Origin: Actinomycetota bacterium
GTDB lineage: Bacteria; Margulisbacteria; Marinamargulisbacteria; GCA-2716485
Length of the DNA: 42,486 nucleotides
Assembly (NCBI GenBank): GCA_002716485.1
Contig: PBBE01000001.1
Location: 1 to 42,486 of the forward strand
Direction: 5' to 3'
The notes beneath the pieces are model-generated. The model searched no databases. It was not told the DNA's origin and saw only the letters and a list, made by a program, of their open reading frames with translations. A program made the position numbers and the translations under genes. How positions within the stretch are numbered: position 1 is the first letter of the stretch; each line of letters starts with the position of its first letter. Positions 20,518 to 29,689 of this stretch are shown one piece after another.

Positions 20518-20576
20518 GGTATAGATTATAGCGTCTTAACCGTTAGTCTGACAAAGTCTGTCCTCATCACTGAACG

Positions 20577-21344
20577 TTAATATTCCCAAGAAATACTTTG
20601 TTTTATCAACCGATCCCCCTGTTGAACCCCCACTGGTGGCATATGGTCATATCGATATTCAATACTTAAATTCCATCTTAGGTAGGCATTTAAATGATAG
20701 GAAAGTTTAGCCTCAGCTAATAAGCGATAATCACTAAACAAGCCCACCATGGGCTGAAAATAAGTGATCAACTGCATCTCATATCGTTGATCACTCACAA
20801 TCCGAGCATTCAAATAATTATTAAAGCGATACCGGCGATCATCAGGTTCACTTGAAAGGGCCTCTAGTTCTAACATCATGCCCGTTGCCCCAAAAATTGT
20901 CGTATCATAAAATTCATTACGTCGACGAAGCAACTCATGTCGAAATGAAAGGCCATAAAGTTGCCGTTGATTCAAAGAAACATAGGGGTTTTGTTCATTT
21001 TGAATAAATAGTTCAGAAAACATATGCTCTGTAAGCTGCCGAATAAATCGTAAATGAACCATTAAATAGTCATCATACTCAACTTGACTAACACTTCGAG
21101 ACCGCTTATCTGCCATTATCACATAATGATTTTTTCCAGAAAATGAATCCAACCTAAAATCAATCCCCAAAGCAGTACTATTAACATTCCCGGTCTTTTG
21201 AGTAAAGTCTATCCCTGACTCAAAATAGGTGCTCCGATCTTCATCACGAGGAAAATCAAGTTCAATACTCACGACACCCAAGGTGGCAGTGGACAAAAAA
21301 GCCCAATAAAACACCCCTGTAATCATTGCCTTCTTAATCATCAC
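20577..21344 (-). CDS. DUF481-like outer-membrane beta-barrel protein
   Basis: Signal peptide-like N-terminus; C-terminal NLSIEYRYDHMPPVGVQQGDRLIKQSISWEY resembles the DUF481 terminal strand pattern. Confidence 0.6.
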   Translation of the reverse strand: MMIKKAMITGVFYWAFLSTATLGVVSIELDFPRDEDRSTYFESGIDFTQKTGNVNSTALGIDFRLDSFSGKNHYVIMADKRSRSVSQVEYDDYLMVHLRFIRQLTEHMFSELFIQNEQNPYVSLNQRQLYGLSFRHELLRRRNEFYDTTIFGATGMMLELEALSSEPDDRRYRFNNYLNARIVSDQRYEMQLITYFQPMVGLFSDYRLLAEAKLSYHLNAYLRWNLSIEYRYDHMPPVGVQQGDRLIKQSISWEY

Positions 21345-22146
21345 CTTTTCCTCCTTTAAACAACGTCAAATCACCCTTATAGTCTAGCACTTTTTTTAAT
21401 CGCTCGTTAGAAACAATTTTTTGAATGGCAGGTAATTGCTCATTAAAGGCCGGGGCCATAATCCCCAATAACTGCGCATAATACCCATAAAGTTCTCTTC
21501 GGGTAGGATGTTCATTTGCCACTACATTCAGCACGCCCGAAAAATGATGACATGTACGCAAGTAGGCCATAACATGAACCACATCAGACCTAAAAATGAG
21601 ATTCACAGGCTGATCAGCAGATTTTAAACGAGATGGACTTTGAGCAAAAAATTCAGGCCCTGACACCAATCCTCCAATCCGTAAAACCTTGGCATTATAA
21701 GAAGAAGATAAAATCACTTGCTCTGCTTGATAGAGCGCCTCTTGTCGAGAAGAATCAAAAACAAAAGGCATCGATTCGGTCATCAATCCATCTCGATTCG
21801 GATATACCGATGTAGACGAACACATCATAATGGCCCCTTCTTTCTTAGGTAAAAGAGAACACAAATAACCCATTAAACGAGAATATTGATAGGGATCCTT
21901 TAGGTCGCGTTTAAACGGAATCGTAATAATCCACTCATCACAAGCCAAGATTTCAGCAGGCAATAAAATCGAGCACTCTGGATTAAGATCACAATCAAGG
22001 GCCCAAATACCTTCTTGCCTCAGCTTTTGAGCCGATTTTGGTGTTTGTGTTAAAGCATAGACATCGTGCCCTTCTTTAATTAAAAGATGGGCCAAGGGGC
22101 GACCCAAGCGACCACAACCCAATAACCCGATACGTTTATTCGGCAT
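21334..22146 (-). CDS. NAD(P)-binding epimerase/dehydratase-like (SDR-type) protein
   Basis: N-terminal RIGLLGCGRLGRPLAHLLIKEGHDVYALTQ Rossmann motif; CSSTSVYP. Start placed at internal Met (22146) to minimise overlap with the upstream gene; ORF track start is 22164. Confidence 0.7.
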   Translation of the reverse strand: MPNKRIGLLGCGRLGRPLAHLLIKEGHDVYALTQTPKSAQKLRQEGIWALDCDLNPECSILLPAEILACDEWIITIPFKRDLKDPYQYSRLMGYLCSLLPKKEGAIMMCSSTSVYPNRDGLMTESMPFVFDSSRQEALYQAEQVILSSSYNAKVLRIGGLVSGPEFFAQSPSRLKSADQPVNLIFRSDVVHVMAYLRTCHHFSGVLNVVANEHPTRRELYGYYAQLLGIMAPAFNEQLPAIQKIVSNERLKKVLDYKGDLTLFKGGKGDD

Positions 22147-23254
22147 AAAGCTCCTCAGACTCAACTTCTAAAAAAGCAAGATAATCCTCATCCACTTTCA
22201 CTCCAATACCCCCTTGATCAGGAATATTAAGATACCCATCATCAGTCACCTGAATAGGATCTTGCAACACATCACGTTCAAAATACCGAGCAGAGGCTGA
22301 TAAATCAGACCCTAGGTCAATGCCATCTAATCCAGAAAAAGCCAATGCATAAGCACGGCCAATCCCTGTTTCCATCATCCCACCTAATCGACAAGACACC
22401 CCTAATTTCTTCGCCTGATCTAGCACCATTTTAGCAGGACCATAGCCACCCAATCGCCCTGGTTTTATACTCAAGCCTAATAAAGGGTTACCTGTCGATA
22501 GTAATGGAACCTGCTGCCAGGCACGCAAGGATTCATCAAGTAATATTGTCGCGGGTATCTGCCGAGCCAATACCTGATGACTCGACAAATCTTGCCAAGA
22601 AAAAGGTTGTTCAAACTGTGAAATCCGGTCCCAATTTACTTGAGATAAATCACCAATATCATTAGGTTGATAGGCCCCATTGGCATCCAAAGAAACACGA
22701 ACATACTCCGGAATAGTCTCCGTAATCAATCGACTTAACCGATCTTCATCACCGGGACATAATTTAAATTTAAATGAGCAATACCCCTGAGATAAACCCA
22801 GTTGAATGGTTGAGACTAACTCTTGATCATCAGGAATATGGCCGATAACATATCCCGCCTCAACTTGAGACTGAGTTGAACCTAAAAACTGAGCCAATGA
22901 CTGGTCTGCCGCCCATAGCGCACTTACGCCCATTTCAATACACCCCTTAGCCATCTCATGACCACGAACATGGGCATCCATAATCGAACTAGCATGAGAA
23001 ACGGAATCAAGCGAGACCCCTAATAACCTAGGTAATAGCCACTTAGATAAAGAATAATGGGCCATTTGAATAGTCTCTGGCCAATACAATGGATCTGGAA
23101 ATGCCACACATTCTGAATAAATAGAACGCCCCTCACTTGTTGTTAAATACAAAAGCAAGGCATGTTTAAACAAGGAACCTGGCCCCCGGCTTGTGCTTAA
23201 TACCGATTGATACGGAATCTGAATTTGAATAATCTTGGCCTTACTAATAATCAT
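22136..23254 (-). CDS. menC: o-Succinylbenzoate synthase (enolase superfamily, OSBS/NSAR-like)
   Basis: KFKL (KxK), SLDANGAY, FEQPF, ILLDESLRAW, LSIKPGRLGG catalytic elements of enolase superfamily MenC; divergent from menB/menE. Confidence 0.85.
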   Translation of the reverse strand: MIISKAKIIQIQIPYQSVLSTSRGPGSLFKHALLLYLTTSEGRSIYSECVAFPDPLYWPETIQMAHYSLSKWLLPRLLGVSLDSVSHASSIMDAHVRGHEMAKGCIEMGVSALWAADQSLAQFLGSTQSQVEAGYVIGHIPDDQELVSTIQLGLSQGYCSFKFKLCPGDEDRLSRLITETIPEYVRVSLDANGAYQPNDIGDLSQVNWDRISQFEQPFSWQDLSSHQVLARQIPATILLDESLRAWQQVPLLSTGNPLLGLSIKPGRLGGYGPAKMVLDQAKKLGVSCRLGGMMETGIGRAYALAFSGLDGIDLGSDLSASARYFERDVLQDPIQVTDDGYLNIPDQGGIGVKVDEDYLAFLEVESEELYAE

Positions 23255-23820
23255 TAGTTTGAATGAAACAAAATGCGGCCAATACCGAATTCAATCACTG
23301 GGCCTGGTCCATAAAACAATGCCAATAGCCGACGAATTTCAGCATCCGATTTTCCACGAATTTCACGGGCCGGATGACCTAGTGGATAAAAATACCCGGT
23401 ATTAAGAGAAAAAACATAGCGCCAGGTTTGAATATAAGCACCCAAAGTGACATGTAAATAAGCAATGGGGCTTAGGTCAAAGACCCAAGTGTTTTCGCTT
23501 GAAGAGAGCACAAATTCTTGACTAATTCCAGAAGAAGCCCCCAGGCCAGCCCCTGCGATCAAATGAAAAGGGCCAACTTGTGATGAAAAGCGATGAAGGT
23601 ACCGAGACCCTACCTTAATCCCCGTTGTTGAAAGACCTGCCCCAATATCAATATATCGTTGAGGCGAATGTTGATGACGAACAAGGACACCTCCCCCTGA
23701 AATACTCCCCCATCCCCCCTGTAACATCATCACTTGGGTGGGCGCCGCATGGGTTGATAAGGAATATAAACAAAGCCCCAGTAGACCTAAAAATAGAGAA
23801 CGTAAATAGCCCATATACAT
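23254..23820 (-). CDS. Secreted/outer-membrane beta-barrel-like hypothetical protein
   Basis: Signal peptide (LRSLFLGLLGLCLYSLSTHAA), Gly/aromatic alternation; stop overlaps menC start (TAATG). Confidence 0.6.
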   Translation of the reverse strand: MYMGYLRSLFLGLLGLCLYSLSTHAAPTQVMMLQGGWGSISGGGVLVRHQHSPQRYIDIGAGLSTTGIKVGSRYLHRFSSQVGPFHLIAGAGLGASSGISQEFVLSSSENTWVFDLSPIAYLHVTLGAYIQTWRYVFSLNTGYFYPLGHPAREIRGKSDAEIRRLLALFYGPGPVIEFGIGRILFHSN

Positions 23821-23890
23821 AGGGGCATTATAACAGGTATTCCCAGAAAATGGAGTGTATAAGCCTTACTTATATTTTTATATAAAACCG

Positions 23891-23899
23891 TGCTATAAT
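23891..23899 (+). promoter_or_regulatory. Putative extended -10 promoter upstream of menB
   Basis: TGCTATAAT (TGn-TATAAT) about 34 bp before the menB ATG. Confidence 0.5.
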
Positions 23900-23932
23900 C
23901 CTAAATTATTCTAACCGATTAAAAAAGGACTG

Positions 23933-24784
23933 ATGATGAGCCAATTGAAAGAAACAAAAGCTACATTCGAGCAAAACTGGACCCAAGTAAATCCATACGA
24001 GGATATTTTATACGAAGCAAGTAATGGGATTGCTAAAATCACCATTAATCGACCTGAATGCCGAAACGCCTTTAGACCCAAAACCGTCCAAGAAATGATG
24101 CATGCCTTAAATGACGCCCGTTACAATGACGATATTGGCGTCATTATACTCACAGGCCAAGGCGAAAAAGCCTTCTGCTCTGGTGGCGATCAAAAAATTA
24201 GAGGTGATGACGGCTATAAAGACAATAGTGGCAGCACCCATTTAAACGTATTAGACTTCCAACGCGACATCCGTCACTGCCCCAAGCCAGTAGTGGCCAT
24301 GGTGGCCGGTTATGCCATTGGCGGCGGTCATGTCCTACACATGATGTGCGATTTGACCATTGCAGCTGATAATGCCATTTTTGGTCAAACCGGCCCTAAA
24401 GTCGGGTCTTTTGATGGCGGATTTGGCGCTAGTTATATGGCCCGAATCGTAGGACAGAAAAAGGCAAGAGAAATCTGGTTTCTATGTCGGCAATATACCG
24501 CCCAACAAGCCCTTGAAATGGGCTTAGTCAATACCGTGGTTCCATTAGAAAAACTCGAAGCAGAGACCGTCCAGTGGTGCCAAGAAATGCTTCAACACTC
24601 ACCTATGGCCCTTCGATGCCTAAAATCTGCCCTTAACGCCGATTGTGACGGTCAATATGGCCTTCAAGAAATGGCCGGCAATGCCACCATGTTATTTTAC
24701 ATGAGTGAAGAAGGCCAAGAGGGTCGAAATGCCTTTGTTGAAAAACGATCACCGGACTTTTCTAAATTCAAGCGAAGACCCTAA
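23933..24784 (+). CDS. menB: 1,4-Dihydroxy-2-naphthoyl-CoA synthase
   Basis: Crotonase fold: [92 protein letters not shown]. Confidence 0.96.
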   Translation: MMSQLKETKATFEQNWTQVNPYEDILYEASNGIAKITINRPECRNAFRPKTVQEMMHALNDARYNDDIGVIILTGQGEKAFCSGGDQKIRGDDGYKDNSGSTHLNVLDFQRDIRHCPKPVVAMVAGYAIGGGHVLHMMCDLTIAADNAIFGQTGPKVGSFDGGFGASYMARIVGQKKAREIWFLCRQYTAQQALEMGLVNTVVPLEKLEAETVQWCQEMLQHSPMALRCLKSALNADCDGQYGLQEMAGNATMLFYMSEEGQEGRNAFVEKRSPDFSKFKRRP

Positions 24785-25113
24785 TGAAACTTTATCATAA
24801 CCCCCGGTGTAGTAAATCAAGACAAGCCCTTCAATTATTAGAGGGGCAAAATATCCATATTCATGAATATCTTAAGGAGGGGCTTAGCAAAGCGCAAGTC
24901 GCTGAAATAATTCAAAAACTAGAGTCCCCCATCACCGGCCTAATCCGACAAAAAGAATTAAAAGCACTCGCACTTTCAATAGACCCCGATAATGAAGAAA
25001 GCATCATCGCAATTCTCGTTCAGCATCCCCATCTGCTAGAGCGGCCCATTTTAGTCAGCGATCAAAAAGCCATTATTGGAAGACCTCCTGAAAATGTACT
25101 CAGCCTAATCTAA
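24784..25113 (+). CDS. ArsC-family (thioredoxin-like) reductase, YfgD-like
   Basis: YHNPRCSKSRQALQLL active-site Cys, LIRQKE, LLERPILVSDQKAIIGRPPENV; ATG overlaps the menB stop (TAATG). Confidence 0.85.
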   Translation: MKLYHNPRCSKSRQALQLLEGQNIHIHEYLKEGLSKAQVAEIIQKLESPITGLIRQKELKALALSIDPDNEESIIAILVQHPHLLERPILVSDQKAIIGRPPENVLSLI

Positions 25114-25116
25114 ATC

Positions 25117-26448
25117 ATGGCCGCCTCTCTACGCCAATGGGCCGAACAAAAAGGGGATCACCCCTTTATTATTTGTGATAATAGAGAATGGACCTATTCA
25201 GAAAGCCTTAATTTACTTAGCAGTCTCCTACCACCCCTTACCTTACCTAGCTCAAGACCCTGCCAACGCATCGCGATTATATGTCCAGACCCAGTAACTC
25301 AAGTCTTTCTCATTCTAAGTATTCATGCCCTTAATGGCGTGGTCGTCCCCCTTAACCCCAAATTTCCTGAGGCCACTTTAACTCATCATATCAAAACCTT
25401 ATCTTGTAGCGCTTATATTAGTAGTCACCCCATTAAACAATTAAAAACCCCTCATTTACCGATCCCAGAACTAAAAACAAAGATAGGGGCCTTAGTAAGA
25501 GTCCCCGATTCAACTCATGCCCAACACCCGGCAAGCATCATCTTAAGTTCAGGGACCAGCTCCCAGCCCAAAGGCATATTACATACCCATGACCAACATC
25601 AAGCCAATGCCAGAGCCTGTACAAAGGCATTACACTTTCAAGGCAACCATCGCTGGCTATTAAGTTTGCCCTTACATCATGTAAGTGGCATGGCCATTTT
25701 ATACCGTGTCTTAGAAAAAGGGGCGAGCTTAGTCATTAAAAATCCCAAGAGCCCCATCTCAAGAACCTGTCTCAAGCATCAGGTCAGTCATGTCTCACTC
25801 GTTAGTACCCAGCTGCGGCAATGGCTAGAAGATCCAGCCCCCTACCCTAACCTTCAAGCCGTTATGCTAGGTGGCTCTGAAATACCCAACGCATTAATCC
25901 AAAAAGCCCTACAAAACAAGCTTCCCATCCATCTAAGTTATGGACTTACTGAAACCGCTTCACAAGTATGTATAAGTAAAAAAATAACCCAAAAAAGCCC
26001 CATTCAAAGCGCTGGAAAACCGGGCCCTCATGCCCAGATCAAAGTTCTTAAAAGTGGTCAAATTGCCATCAAAAGTCAAAGCTTATGTTCAGGCTATATT
26101 GATCAAGACCTCATCAAACTCCCCTTAAGCAAAGACGGATGGTTCATCACCCAAGATATAGGTCAACTCAATCATAAAGGAGAACTCAGTATCAAGGGAC
26201 GAATGGACCGGGCCTTTTTATCAGGCGGTGAAGTCATTCAACCTGAAAAGATTGAAGCCCGATTATGCGCCCACCCAGCAATCAGTCATGCCAAAGTACA
26301 CCCCCAAAAAGACCCTGAATTTGGGAACCGGCCCGTCGCTTATATTCAAACTAAAGCAGATATTGATCCCAACACTATTAAGCGCTATTTAAAGCAATAC
26401 TTGGCGAAATTTGAGTGCCCTGAACTCATTTTTGAAAAAAGCGCTTAA
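25117..26448 (+). CDS. menE: o-Succinylbenzoate-CoA ligase (AMP-forming)
   Basis: SIILSSGTSSQPKGILHTHDQH, LSYGLTETASQVC, GWFITQDIGQLNHKGELSIKGRMDRAFLSGGEVIQPEKIE; 3 bp after arsC-like gene in a menB cluster. Confidence 0.88.
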   Translation: MAASLRQWAEQKGDHPFIICDNREWTYSESLNLLSSLLPPLTLPSSRPCQRIAIICPDPVTQVFLILSIHALNGVVVPLNPKFPEATLTHHIKTLSCSAYISSHPIKQLKTPHLPIPELKTKIGALVRVPDSTHAQHPASIILSSGTSSQPKGILHTHDQHQANARACTKALHFQGNHRWLLSLPLHHVSGMAILYRVLEKGASLVIKNPKSPISRTCLKHQVSHVSLVSTQLRQWLEDPAPYPNLQAVMLGGSEIPNALIQKALQNKLPIHLSYGLTETASQVCISKKITQKSPIQSAGKPGPHAQIKVLKSGQIAIKSQSLCSGYIDQDLIKLPLSKDGWFITQDIGQLNHKGELSIKGRMDRAFLSGGEVIQPEKIEARLCAHPAISHAKVHPQKDPEFGNRPVAYIQTKADIDPNTIKRYLKQYLAKFECPELIFEKSA

Positions 26449-26800
26449 ACTTACCAAGGGCTTCATCGCAGTCACTCAAATAATCTAATTAGACCCTTCG
26501 ATATAACATCAGATCAAGATTTTGTTAGTATTCTAGTAACTATGATCTTCTGACTTAATTCAAAATAAAAACAGAGCATCACCCATGTATAAAATATCAC
26601 TATCTCCTATACCGATATTGAATCCATTCTGCAGTCTCATGACATTGCGAAAGAGAAGACCTATATAATGGCCAAGCTGCCCTCTAGTACTCACCCTTAA
26701 TTAAAGCGACTTGTTGATAAAGAACATTTCACAGTCCATCAATGTCAAACTTTAGATATAATAAATAAAATATAGTATTTTTTTTTACCAAGCTCATCAA

Positions 26801-27391
26801 TTAATGATGAAACACCAATCCCGCTCTTAATCCATCAAAAGTGGGTTCAATATTAACCTCTACCTTGGTCGTCTCTTGCTTAAGAATATCTTGAATATAG
26901 CCCTCTAAAGGGGTTTCAAAACAATATAAAGCCAATGCAAAGCCTACGCTAGTTGCCCCTATATATATTTTCATATCCTTATCCCGATTATTCAACAAAA
27001 TTGGAGCTAACATGCCAGCCGTCACCATATATCGAGACATTTTTAAATCATCATAAACCTCTTGTAGCAACTCACGCTTATTTCTATTAGGGGTTTGAAT
27101 TCCTTCTTCATATTTTTGTTCAATGAGCCCTTTTGAAAAAACAGAAACGCCTCCTAGCAAAAAGTAAATCCCACTTGCGCCATAAATAACCGGCTTAAAT
27201 TCAGATGAAACAAAAGAACTTGATACCATCAGAGTAGAGCCCAAAGTAAACATCCATTTAGATAAATATTCCCGTTCAGTTTTTTGAATCTCTCCTCCAA
27301 ATTCCAAAAATTGCTCAGGGCTCAAGTCCAACCCATAAGCCAATTGAAACGGCATCAAAAGTGTAATTAAAAAAACCGCTAAAGATCTCAT
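26801..27391 (-). CDS. Hypothetical membrane protein with signal peptide
   Basis: Signal peptide plus several hydrophobic helices; no recognised family. Confidence 0.5.
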   Translation of the reverse strand: MRSLAVFLITLLMPFQLAYGLDLSPEQFLEFGGEIQKTEREYLSKWMFTLGSTLMVSSSFVSSEFKPVIYGASGIYFLLGGVSVFSKGLIEQKYEEGIQTPNRNKRELLQEVYDDLKMSRYMVTAGMLAPILLNNRDKDMKIYIGATSVGFALALYCFETPLEGYIQDILKQETTKVEVNIEPTFDGLRAGLVFHH

Positions 27392-27496
27392 GATTTCAAT
27401 TCTCCTTAAATTAAATGACTAAAAAAAACTATTTTAGAATAATACCATTACTATAAAAACACAAGTGTCTCCATATAGATAAAAGTAATAGAATCC

Positions 27497-28429
27497 TTAC
27501 TCAGCACACACCTGGTTATAACATTCGTTATCAACATAACGGCCAACAAGTTTCAAATCCGATTCAGGTTTAACCTCCCTAGCAGCGAGAAATCTAAGCT
27601 GTTGTTCATAGCGAGAATACTGCTTAAAATGATTCCTGAGATTATTCTCAGAATGACTTGATAGTGGGTTTTCTTTTAATATTTTGTCAATTTTAGGATA
27701 CAAATCAAGCAATTTCCATTGAAGTTTTGTCGCAACGGTCACCCCATTACAACTATAATGCGGGTCCGCACCTTGCAAGAGTAATTCATTAAACACGTCA
27801 CCATGCCAGCCTATCACAGTATGAATAGCTGTCCCGTATTCACTATCCAAGTCAACACTTGCATCATAATTATCTACCAAAAACCTCACCATTTTAGCTG
27901 AACAAACAAAATGGAGTGGCGAATAACTTAAGCCCCTACCATTCTGATACTGTTGATTAACGTCCAGCCCATGGTCTAATAACACGCTAACAGCATCAAA
28001 AGCATCATTGCGGACCGCAATATGAAGCGCATTCACCGGTCCAGAAAGCTCATTTTTTGTCACGGATGGATCACACCTCTGTTCCAATAGATAGGTCAGA
28101 ACATCGGCATGATCGTGCTTTGCTGCAACAAAGACAGGTGAATCCGCATACTCGTGTACCAACCCATTTAAAACGGCCCCATGCGCTATACAGATCTGAA
28201 CAAGAGGTAAATGCCCCGTCTCAATCACCTTTAAAAACGGCGTCTTATAAGACAATGTTTTTTCTTCATAACAACAATTAACATTGGCACCTGCCTCGAC
28301 CAAGGCAAAAAATAACGACCAATCTAAAGGCAAATCTACACTCTTCACCAACATCGCATCCAATTGGGTCTGTCGACGCTCAGGATCAGGAATTGCACGT
28401 AATAACCGTGTTATTGATCTAATTTTCAT
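27497..28429 (-). CDS. Ankyrin-repeat protein
   Basis: Repeats such as SPVFVAAKHDHADVLTYLLEQRCDPS, NALHIAVRNDAFDAVSVLLDHGLDVNQ, TAIHTVIGWHGDVFNELLLQGADPH. Confidence 0.88.
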   Translation of the reverse strand: MKIRSITRLLRAIPDPERRQTQLDAMLVKSVDLPLDWSLFFALVEAGANVNCCYEEKTLSYKTPFLKVIETGHLPLVQICIAHGAVLNGLVHEYADSPVFVAAKHDHADVLTYLLEQRCDPSVTKNELSGPVNALHIAVRNDAFDAVSVLLDHGLDVNQQYQNGRGLSYSPLHFVCSAKMVRFLVDNYDASVDLDSEYGTAIHTVIGWHGDVFNELLLQGADPHYSCNGVTVATKLQWKLLDLYPKIDKILKENPLSSHSENNLRNHFKQYSRYEQQLRFLAAREVKPESDLKLVGRYVDNECYNQVCAE

Positions 28430-28706
28430 TGAAGTAGGATAAGTTTAAAAATTGACTCAAAAAAGCATAGCACTCATTTGACCTCTACATCATGCGCCTA
28501 TCCAATCTTATTTTGAATTATTTGACTGTCCTCATATTTCCCTAAGTTTTCTTCATGTCAACTTGAATGTACACTACAGATAAGGCTAAAAATATCACTG
28601 CTCTTTACTACCTTAGTATCTACTAGTGTAATCATGTTAATTATTAAAGATATTATTATAGTTTCTATATATGAATTAAATACGTTATGTTATTAATTAA
28701 AAAAAA

Positions 28707-29417
28707 TTACGTTCCAAAGTTCTTAACGCCCAATCTAAGTTGCGGGGTATCCCCATAGTCTTTAAGAGCGATAAGCGCCTCTAAACTCAAATTAAAAATC
28801 CCGTCAAGAGAAGGTGCCGATTTTGAATCATGAGAAGGCGTCAAGCAGCGTGAAAAAGCAGAAATATCATCCTCTGTTACGGAGTAATGAAATGTTAATG
28901 GACTTAACGGCTCAATATCTTGTCGTGCTGTAATGGTAAATACGTCAGGCTGATCCTCAGAAATACCAACATACATATTAGAGAGACAAGAATGATTCAT
29001 CCCAATCACACAAGCAACATCCGCATGCTGATCACCCGAGCCCACTTGAACTGAATGTCGTGTCCGCTCTGAAGATTGTTGAGTGATAGGAATTAAGATA
29101 GACGTTCCCTTTTGGATCAATTGAGATGCCCCTGTAAAAAAACGACCAAAGTTAATATTTAATTGAGCTGGAATCACATCCTTATCTTGGCTTAGAACAG
29201 TGGCGATGATTCCCTTCTGCTGAAGGCCCCATTCAAGGGTCTTTTTTTGCTGAAAATTATCCACCACAATAAAATAACTTGCAGGCAATACGGCCGGACA
29301 AGCACATAATAAAGGAATATGATCACGGATCTTCAAATGGTCTAACAAATCTTCAAAACAAGTCTCATCTAAACACTGTTTTTTGACTACAGGCATGGAT
29401 ATAAGTTTATTCATCAC
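28707..29417 (-). CDS. Small SET-domain-like protein
   Basis: NFGRFFTGASQLIQKGTSILIPIT (SET N-motif-like) and MNHSCLSNMYVGISEDQPDVFTITARQDIEPLSPLTFHYS (NHSCxxN...ARxDI...LTFxY). Confidence 0.55.
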   Translation of the reverse strand: MMNKLISMPVVKKQCLDETCFEDLLDHLKIRDHIPLLCACPAVLPASYFIVVDNFQQKKTLEWGLQQKGIIATVLSQDKDVIPAQLNINFGRFFTGASQLIQKGTSILIPITQQSSERTRHSVQVGSGDQHADVACVIGMNHSCLSNMYVGISEDQPDVFTITARQDIEPLSPLTFHYSVTEDDISAFSRCLTPSHDSKSAPSLDGIFNLSLEALIALKDYGDTPQLRLGVKNFGT

Positions 29418-29579
29418 TTAATTGTAATCCAATCAAAATTCGAATAGAACTGCATTATAAAGCTACAACCCTATCAGTATATCCAAGCGTCACCCCCAGC
29501 AAAAAAGTGATGCTATCTAATTAAAATAAGGCTCAATAACGATTGGGGCTCATTAGTTAATCCACTAGGGATTATTAAA

Positions 29580-29597
29580 CAATGGTTGCTACCATTG
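29580..29597. repeat. Perfect 7-bp inverted repeat in the intergenic region upstream of rpe
   Basis: CAATGGT-TGCT-ACCATTG. Confidence 0.6.
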
Positions 29598-29689
29598 CAT
29601 TTGATCCATTCGAGGGTTAACAGTACTAAGACAAGATATCATCTAAGATATTCCCAATTCCGGTTGATGTTTGATACACTTGTATCATC

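Noticed and set aside
26449-29689. tRNA, CRISPR or transposon ends in the long gaps
   Set aside because: Read by eye: no cloverleaf/TTCGA-type arm set, no regularly spaced repeats, no transposase or terminal inverted repeats seen; a formal scan (tRNAscan-SE, CRISPR finder, IS search) was not possible.
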